A DNA stretch of 64,000 bases from Neobacillus cucumis. Its GTDB lineage: Bacteria > Bacillota > Bacilli > Bacillales > Cytobacillaceae. This document shows, in pieces, positions 59,573 to 64,000 of this stretch. The stretch is from the NCBI RefSeq assembly GCF_002860255.1, contig NZ_PGVE01000072.1, positions 1-64,000 of the forward strand, given 5' to 3'. The translations under genes were made by a program, and so were the position numbers. A model generated the notes under the pieces. That model had not been told where the DNA came from. It did not search any database and was given only the letters and a program-made list of their open reading frames with translations. Positions within the stretch are counted from its first letter, which is position 1. Each line of letters begins with the position of its first letter.

Positions 59573-60334
59573 ATGGACTTGCAATTGCATGGAAAAAATG
59601 TATTGATCACTGGCGGCTCAAAGGGGATTGGCAAAGCGATCGCCAAGGCATTTGTGGAGGAGGGCGCAAATGTTTTGATTACAGCGCGTCAGATGGAAGC
59701 ATTGGAAATGACAAAACAAGAGATCGGGGAAAGGGTCTCTATTTTCCAAGCCGATATTACCAATGCGGACGAGCGTGAAGAAATGTTTCAATCGGTTATC
59801 GAACAATACGGAAACATAGATATCTTAATTAATAATGCCGGGGGGAGCAATGGCGGGAACGCGTCCGAAACAGAAATGGATTTGTTTTACCACGCCATGG
59901 AGCTGAATTATTTTTCAGCGGTCCATTTAAGTAAGCTGGCTGTGGAGAATATGAAAAAGCAGGGAACAGGCTCAATTATCAATATTACATCCGTTTACGG
60001 GAGGGAAAGCGGCGGAAAAGTCACTTATAATAATGCCAAATCCGCACTGATTAGTTTCACTAAGTCGTTAGCAGATGAAGTTATACCATATGGAATTAGA
60101 GTCAACGGTATTGCGCCAGGAAGCATCCTGCATGAAACGGGAAATTGGAAAAAACGACTCGATGCAGATCCGGAAGGGATAAAGGAATTTGTGAAAAAAG
60201 ATATTCCAGCTGGGCGATTTGGCACTCCCGAGGAAATCGCCAATGTAGCGGTGTTTCTTGCTTCCGAAAAAGCCTCATGGATTGTGGGCGCGACTATCAA
60301 TGTGGATGGCGGACAGTCGAAAATGAATTTTTAA
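59573..60334 (+). CDS. Short-chain dehydrogenase/reductase (FabG-like)
   Basis: 253-residue classical SDR. Cofactor motif TGGSKGIGKAIA, INNAGG, catalytic Ser in NITSVYG, Tyr-Lys pair in YNNAKSAL and C-terminal IVGATINVDGGQS. The arginine in ITARQ after beta-2 suggests NADP preference. Probably reduces a carbonyl on a small molecule; substrate unknown, no operon partners. AAAAGGAG precedes ATG 59573. It ends at a shared bidirectional terminator. Confidence 0.88.
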   Translation: MDLQLHGKNVLITGGSKGIGKAIAKAFVEEGANVLITARQMEALEMTKQEIGERVSIFQADITNADEREEMFQSVIEQYGNIDILINNAGGSNGGNASETEMDLFYHAMELNYFSAVHLSKLAVENMKKQGTGSIINITSVYGRESGGKVTYNNAKSALISFTKSLADEVIPYGIRVNGIAPGSILHETGNWKKRLDADPEGIKEFVKKDIPAGRFGTPEEIANVAVFLASEKASWIVGATINVDGGQSKMNF

Positions 60335-60352
60335 GATGAATGGAAGAAGGAA

Positions 60353-60391
60353 AAAACAGAGACTAAAAAATTACTTAGTCTCTGTTTTCTT
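60353..60391. terminator. Bidirectional terminator between convergent SDR and yteA genes
   Basis: AAAACAGAGACTAA (60353-60366) pairs perfectly with TTAGTCTCTGTTTT (60375-60388), flanked by A-run and T-run; the right arm encodes the end of YteA. Confidence 0.85.
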
Positions 60392-61126
60392 ATTTTCTAT
60401 ATAACTATCTCTGTATTTATAGGGTATGTCTCCAATTTTGGATTCAATCCCTTTTCTATCAAGCAATTCCTTGTATTCTTCCATCTTTCGAGAGGGCAGA
60501 ACCGTTTTTTGTCGGCCAGTTATGTCTGTGGCAGAATAAGTTTCGTAATCCTCCGCATAAGACTCTTCATTTATCCCTTGGTTATAGAGCTCATTATAGC
60601 TGTTATAATCCCCAACGAGGTCAGCAGGGGTTTCCGAGGTTCCAAACTTGGCCACTTCCTGAAAGCTGTCTTGAGTATCGATAACCCCATCGTCCGGTTC
60701 ATGCCTAAAGGAGTTAACCTCGGATGGCTTTAAGAGGTCTTCTTCCACTGGGCGATAATCCCCGCTAGCAGCTTCCCGAGCGTGTTCTACACAATGTAAG
60801 GTGGAAGGAAGAACTTCCAGCCGCTCGAAAGGAATTTCGTCCCCGCAAACCTCGCACTTTCCATAGGTTCCTTTTTCAATGACATCCAGTGCCGTATTTA
60901 TTTTTTTTAGTTCATCTTCCTGGTGGTTCTTTAAGGCAAAATCGCGTTCACGCTCAAATAATTCTGTCCCCATGTCAGCAGGATGATTGTCATAGGTCGA
61001 TAATTCATCGACTGTTTCCCGCAAGCTCGTATCCAGCGTGGGGTTACGATTGATTTGTCCTTTAATCTCCTGTTTTTCTTCCTCAAGCCTCTTTTTTAAT
61101 CGGTCAAGCTGATTTACAGACAACAT
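60371..61126 (-). CDS. yteA: YteA-family DksA/TraR-type zinc-finger protein
   Basis: 251 residues. Residues 1-85 form a coiled coil (SVNQLDRLKKRLEEEKQEIK, then ELFERERDFALKNHQEDE), residues 88-118 a C4/C3H zinc finger with Cys91, Cys94, Cys112 and His115 (CEVCGDEIPFERL, HCVEH), then an acidic tail. The fold is that of DksA/TraR proteins that enter the RNA polymerase secondary channel; YteA is a Bacillus sporulation-linked member. Length is close to B. subtilis YteA. The last codons lie within a terminator stem. Confidence 0.87.
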   Translation of the reverse strand: MLSVNQLDRLKKRLEEEKQEIKGQINRNPTLDTSLRETVDELSTYDNHPADMGTELFERERDFALKNHQEDELKKINTALDVIEKGTYGKCEVCGDEIPFERLEVLPSTLHCVEHAREAASGDYRPVEEDLLKPSEVNSFRHEPDDGVIDTQDSFQEVAKFGTSETPADLVGDYNSYNELYNQGINEESYAEDYETYSATDITGRQKTVLPSRKMEEYKELLDRKGIESKIGDIPYKYRDSYIENKKTETK

Positions 61127-61274
61127 GATGGTCCACGGCCCCCTTTATCATTTCTATTAATCTCTTAAATAATAAATACCCTTTTTGTTTTTTATAGAAA
61201 CATGAATGATTATGTTATTGAAAAAAGGGTATTTTACTAGAGAAATCCTTTCGACTCATGAGGAGGTAATGACT

Positions 61275-61385
61275 ATGTTCAATTTTATGATTGGATTCAT
61301 CCGAGGAATGTCGGTAATGGCCCCGTTTTGGTTTATGATTTATTTAGCTGTATGGGGAAAGGAAGGCAGGCAGAACGAAGCCTAA
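61275..61385 (+). CDS. Small membrane protein, 36 aa
   Basis: Short gene found by direct reading: it begins MFNFMIGFIRGMSVMAPFWF, continues with a second half of the helix and ends in a charged tail KEGRQNEA. The site GAGGAGGT lies nine bases before ATG 61275, and two terminators follow within 130 bp, so it is probably expressed. One long membrane helix. Not recognised. Confidence 0.6.
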   Translation: MFNFMIGFIRGMSVMAPFWFMIYLAVWGKEGRQNEA

Positions 61386-61428
61386 CAAAGGTTATTGAGG
61401 TGTAGAATGATCATTAAATCTCAACAAG

Positions 61429-61460
61429 AACCCGGGTTTCAGTGAAAACGCCGGGTTTTT
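61429..61460 (+). terminator. Intrinsic terminator after the 36-aa gene
   Basis: AACCCGG-GTTT pairs with AAAC-CCGGGTT, followed by TTT. Confidence 0.75.
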
Positions 61461-61484
61461 GCAATTGAATAGTTTTAGTTTTAT

Positions 61485-61517
61485 AAAGCATTTCTTTGTA
61501 ATGAGAAATGCTTTTTA
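61485..61517 (+). terminator. Second hairpin terminator downstream
   Basis: AAAGCATTTCT pairs perfectly with AGAAATGCTTT around TTGTAATG, ending in five T. The remaining gap to 61715 holds no gene. Confidence 0.8.
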
Positions 61518-61715
61518 TCTAGCACTAGAATGCCAGCTTGGGGACATTTTAGAATACAAAAGTGACGACGATATACAAGAATAAGCTTGTTTGAGTTGAA
61601 GGTGTTCCTTTAATGGGGGGAGTTTAATTTAGTTAGAAAGTGTATGCAGCAAGACATATGTAATAAGATAAGTTAAAATTTTAGTAGAATATACATAAAG
61701 GAGGGGGGATTCTCA

Positions 61716-62561
61716 ATGCATAGAAATAAAGAATTATACTCATTTTTATTAGCTAAAGCAAGAAATCTTACAGAGGAATGGTATAATTCTCTTGATAAAA
61801 GTGACTCGTCAGGAGTATATGCCTCTGATGACCCTAATGTTACCAATACTTTAAAAAAACAAAACTATGATTTCCATTTACATCTTTGTGACGTTTTTAT
61901 TAGGGAGGAAACAGAGTTCTTGGAGGAATTCCAAAAATGGATCCTTTCTATTGCTCAGGATCAACAGCATTTAAACACACCACTCCATTATATGTTAAGA
62001 GAATTTTTTAGGGTGCGGGAACAGTATCTTGATTATATTCAGGATTTTGTTTCTTTACATGAGGATGAGTTTTCCAAAGAAGTGATAGATAGCTGGAATC
62101 GAGTGATGATAAAAGCATTTGATAAAGTTGTGTTAGGTTTTGTTGAAGAACATCAATACTATTCACATCAAAAACTACGTGCTCAACAGGAACTTATACA
62201 GGAGTTAAGTTCCCCGGTTATTGCTCTTAACAAAGAGGTAGCGTTACTTCCTCTTGTAGGCGATATAGATACGAGACGGGCTAAGTTAATGCTTGAAAAT
62301 ACTTTGAACCAGTGTGTCAATCTAGGAGTAAATGATCTTGTTATTGATTTATCAGGCTTTCTAATGATTGATACCATGGTAGCCCATCAAATCTTCCTTA
62401 TGATAGAAGCATTGAGATTAATTGGGGTGACCTCTACCCTTTCAGGAGTAAGACCCGAGATAGCACAAACGGCTGTACAGCTAGGACTCGAATTCAAGGA
62501 TGTTTCAACCTATTCTACTCTGCGCCATGCACTAACTTCATTGGCTGCCTTCAGAGGATGA
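61716..62561 (+). CDS. rsbRD: Stressosome co-antagonist RsbR paralogue (RsbRD-like)
   Basis: 281 residues. Residues 1-155 form the non-heme globin-like sensor domain; residues 160-275 are a STAS domain. The two threonines phosphorylated by RsbT in RsbRA (Thr171 and Thr205) correspond to Thr186 in LVGDIDTRRAK and Thr220 in FLMIDTMVAHQIF, with the same 34-residue spacing. RsbR proteins build the 1.8-MDa stressosome with RsbS and relay environmental stress to sigma-B. No rsbS/rsbT genes are beside it, as in B. subtilis yqhA (rsbRD). AAAGGAGGGGGG precedes ATG 61716. Confidence 0.87.
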   Translation: MHRNKELYSFLLAKARNLTEEWYNSLDKSDSSGVYASDDPNVTNTLKKQNYDFHLHLCDVFIREETEFLEEFQKWILSIAQDQQHLNTPLHYMLREFFRVREQYLDYIQDFVSLHEDEFSKEVIDSWNRVMIKAFDKVVLGFVEEHQYYSHQKLRAQQELIQELSSPVIALNKEVALLPLVGDIDTRRAKLMLENTLNQCVNLGVNDLVIDLSGFLMIDTMVAHQIFLMIEALRLIGVTSTLSGVRPEIAQTAVQLGLEFKDVSTYSTLRHALTSLAAFRG

Positions 62562-62666
62562 CATGGTTGCGTGTTTGTCGATTAGCTATTAAATTTTTCT
62601 GATTTAATTTTTTATTATGTTGTCCACACCTTGTCACACTACCAATCATAAATTATCTAAAAGGGT

Positions 62667-63086
62667 ATGAAGGGAAGAAGGGTGCGATTGCGGGACGATG
62701 AGAATAGATTTAAAAAGAAACCCAATAAGGAATCGAATCGGTTTTCTGGATTTATGTTTGGAACCAATAAGCAAGGAGAAGGAAACATAAAGGACGAAAG
62801 TCATTCACAAGAAATTCCGGAACAAAAAGAGCCACCCTATTTCAATCGCAAGACAAATCAGTTTGATGATTGGATCCTTGGCTCTCGGAGAAAGGAAGCG
62901 GAGCACAGTGCTCTGACTCCTCAAAATCAAGTAGAACAACAAATCGTAAATCTACTTAACAAAGTGGATGTCGTATTGCTTATGGAAACAGTAGATATGC
63001 TTGTCGAAACAACTAAACAATATAAACCATTACTGAAAGGAATCTCCCCAAAGTTTAAACAATTAATAAACAAATTTAAATCCTAA
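62667..63086 (+). CDS. Hypothetical basic protein, 139 aa
   Basis: Hydrophilic, highly charged protein. Residues 1-85 are Arg/Lys/Asn/Glu-rich and probably disordered, containing FSGFMFGTNKQGEG and a similar-looking FDDWILGSRRKE. Residues 88-139 form a predicted helix-rich C-terminal domain (VEQQIVNLLNKVDVVLLMET, then YKPLLKGISPKFKQLINKFK). It resembles small spore- or coat-associated proteins of Bacillus in composition, but I cannot name it. AAAAGGG is very close to ATG 62667, so the start could be later, such as TTG 62688. Confidence 0.6.
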   Translation: MKGRRVRLRDDENRFKKKPNKESNRFSGFMFGTNKQGEGNIKDESHSQEIPEQKEPPYFNRKTNQFDDWILGSRRKEAEHSALTPQNQVEQQIVNLLNKVDVVLLMETVDMLVETTKQYKPLLKGISPKFKQLINKFKS

Positions 63087-63090
63087 TACA

Positions 63091-63140
63091 CATGGGGACG
63101 GTTCTCCTGCTTCTTTGGAAGCAGGAGAACCGTCCCCGTG
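63091..63140. repeat. REP-like perfect hairpin
   Basis: GGGGACGGTTCTCCTGCTTC (63094-63113) pairs perfectly with 63118-63137 around TTTG; three further pairs (one G-U) extend the stem to 23 bp. It is GC-rich compared with the surroundings and sits between two convergent genes. The plus strand has no T-run directly after, so it is a repeat element that may also stop transcription rather than a normal terminator. Confidence 0.85.
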
Positions 63141-63141
63141 A

Positions 63142-64000
63142 TTATTTTTCCTTTTGATAATATTGTTTGAACCAATTTACAAACTGACCTAAACCAGCTT
63201 CAATGGATGTTCGTGGATAGAACCCGATATCCTGATGTAAATCGGAAATATCTGCATAGGTTTCTTTCACATCTCCAGGCTGCATTGGTAAGAATTCTAC
63301 TTTCGCTGTTTTCCCAATGTGTTTCTCTAATATTTGAATAAAATCCATTAACTTTACAGGATTGTTATTGCCAATATTATAAATTTTATAGGGAGCATAG
63401 CTAGAGCTAGGATCGGGATTCTTCTTATCCCAGTCATGATTGTACTCTGGCGGATGATCCAATAATTGAATGATTCCTTCCACAATATCATCAATAAAAG
63501 TAAAATCTCTGCGCATGTCCCCATTATTAAATACTTTTATTGTATTTCCCTCGAAAATATCTTTAGTGAAAGTATAATAAGCCATATCAGGCCGTCCCCA
63601 CGGTCCATATACCGTAAAGAAACGAAGACCTGTAGTTGGAATATTATATAGATGACTGTAAGTATGAGCCATTAATTCATTTGCTTTTTTAGTGGCTGCA
63701 TACAAACTCACAGGATGATCAACAGAGTCACTCGTTGAGAAGGGAATGTTTGAATTTGCTCCATAAACCGAGCTTGATGAGGCATAGATTAAGTGTTTTA
63801 CATGATAGTGCCGGCATGCTTCTAAAATATTTGTATATCCCAGCAGGTTGGAATGAATATAGGAATGTGGATTTGTAAGACTATAGCGGACTCCTGCTTG
63901 AGCAGCTAAATTAATGACAATCTCTATGGAGTGGTTTTGAAATAATGTTTTTAATGACTCTTCCTCTGCTAAATCGATTTTATAGAATTCAAAATTAGGG
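63142..64000 (-). CDS. NAD-dependent nucleotide-sugar epimerase (UDP-glucuronate epimerase-like), 5-prime end outside window
   Basis: Extended SDR for surface-polysaccharide precursor synthesis. The frame stays open to the right edge; the visible 286 residues start PNFEFYKIDLAEEESL, so the N-terminal nucleotide-binding glycine motif lies outside. INLAAQAGVRYSLTNPHSYI, LIYASSSSVYG, the catalytic Tyr-Lys pair in SLYAATKKANELM, and GLRFFTVYGPWGRPDMA are typical of UDP-glucuronate 4-epimerases (CapI/LspL type). The later MRRDFTFIDDIVEGI is also standard. A GTG at 63711 is internal, not the start. It is probably the last gene of a polysaccharide operon continuing beyond the window. Confidence 0.88.
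   Translation of the reverse strand, partial: PNFEFYKIDLAEEESLKTLFQNHSIEIVINLAAQAGVRYSLTNPHSYIHSNLLGYTNILEACRHYHVKHLIYASSSSVYGANSNIPFSTSDSVDHPVSLYAATKKANELMAHTYSHLYNIPTTGLRFFTVYGPWGRPDMAYYTFTKDIFEGNTIKVFNNGDMRRDFTFIDDIVEGIIQLLDHPPEYNHDWDKKNPDPSSSYAPYKIYNIGNNNPVKLMDFIQILEKHIGKTAKVEFLPMQPGDVKETYADISDLHQDIGFYPRTSIEAGLGQFVNWFKQYYQKEK

Overview
The window is AT-rich bacterial chromosome from a Gram-positive, endospore-forming member of the Bacillaceae (Bacillus/Neobacillus-like). The evidence is strong AGGAGG-type ribosome-binding sites, many intrinsic terminators, a GlpP antiterminator with its leader hairpin, a GerP-type spore germination protein, YteA and RsbRD homologues, a sigma-B promoter, a SigX-type ECF sigma factor and a Fur box. 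I saw no rRNA, tRNA, CRISPR array, prophage or intact insertion sequence. Most genes are ordinary core or accessory Bacillus genes. The exception is a long catabolic island in the middle.

Layout. 1-2300: 52-bp tandem repeats, a DgcK-like diguanylate cyclase and a glycerophosphodiester phosphodiesterase. 2400-7490: a GlpP-type leader hairpin, glpP and a complete ugpCAEB sn-glycerol-3-phosphate ABC transporter; together with the phosphodiesterase this scavenges glycerol-3-phosphate from phospholipid head groups. 7500-14000: an SMR pump, an unknown protein, a secreted transglycosylase with Ig-like repeats, a subtilisin-like protease and a Cof-type phosphatase. 14600-19170: a ROK regulator and MFS sugar transporter sharing three palindromic operators, an M50-like membrane protein that has lost its catalytic glutamate, and an SDR.

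19777-38807 is the most interesting part: a gene set for uptake and breakdown of ectoine and 5-hydroxyectoine. It holds a PucR-type regulator, an EhuB-type binding protein with EhuC, EhuD and EhuA, EutB-like and EutC-like enzymes, two paralogous DoeA/EutD ectoine hydrolases, an M20D deacetylase (apparently replacing the usual DoeB/EutE), an aldehyde dehydrogenase suited to the DoeC step, and an MHS-type osmolyte symporter. It also has parts that are not in the proteobacterial doe/eut clusters I know: a fumarate-reductase-like flavoprotein with its own 2Fe-2S subunit, an Asp/Glu-racemase-family protein, a cystathionine-gamma-synthase-family PLP enzyme and a homoserine dehydrogenase. No DoeD-type aminotransferase is present, so the route from diaminobutyrate onward must differ or be completed elsewhere.

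39000-50720: a GH18 lipoprotein, a lysozyme-like protein, a MerR regulator with an MpfA-like CNNM transporter, an acyltransferase, a short CDF transporter, a secreted cupredoxin, an ECF sigma/anti-sigma pair, an orphan BMP lipoprotein and a large secreted protein. 50787-64000: an anion permease, a DRE-TIM aldolase, a GerP protein, two molybdopterin enzymes (YoaE-like and YuiH-like), a sigma-B-controlled stress protein, a DUF457 membrane protein, a Fur-regulated YhfC-family protease, an SDR, YteA, RsbRD and a nucleotide-sugar epimerase running off the right edge. Two short genes (57 and 36 aa) are added by reading the sequence directly.

Several dispersed or palindromic repeats occur between genes. 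These include TGGTGCCTGACACCA (three copies, two bracketing the yoaE-like gene), a 23-bp-stem REP-like hairpin near the right end, GCGCGG words at exact 21-bp spacing, and AAGCGGAG-type elements. All functional calls rest on reading motifs and remembered family features; no database search was possible.
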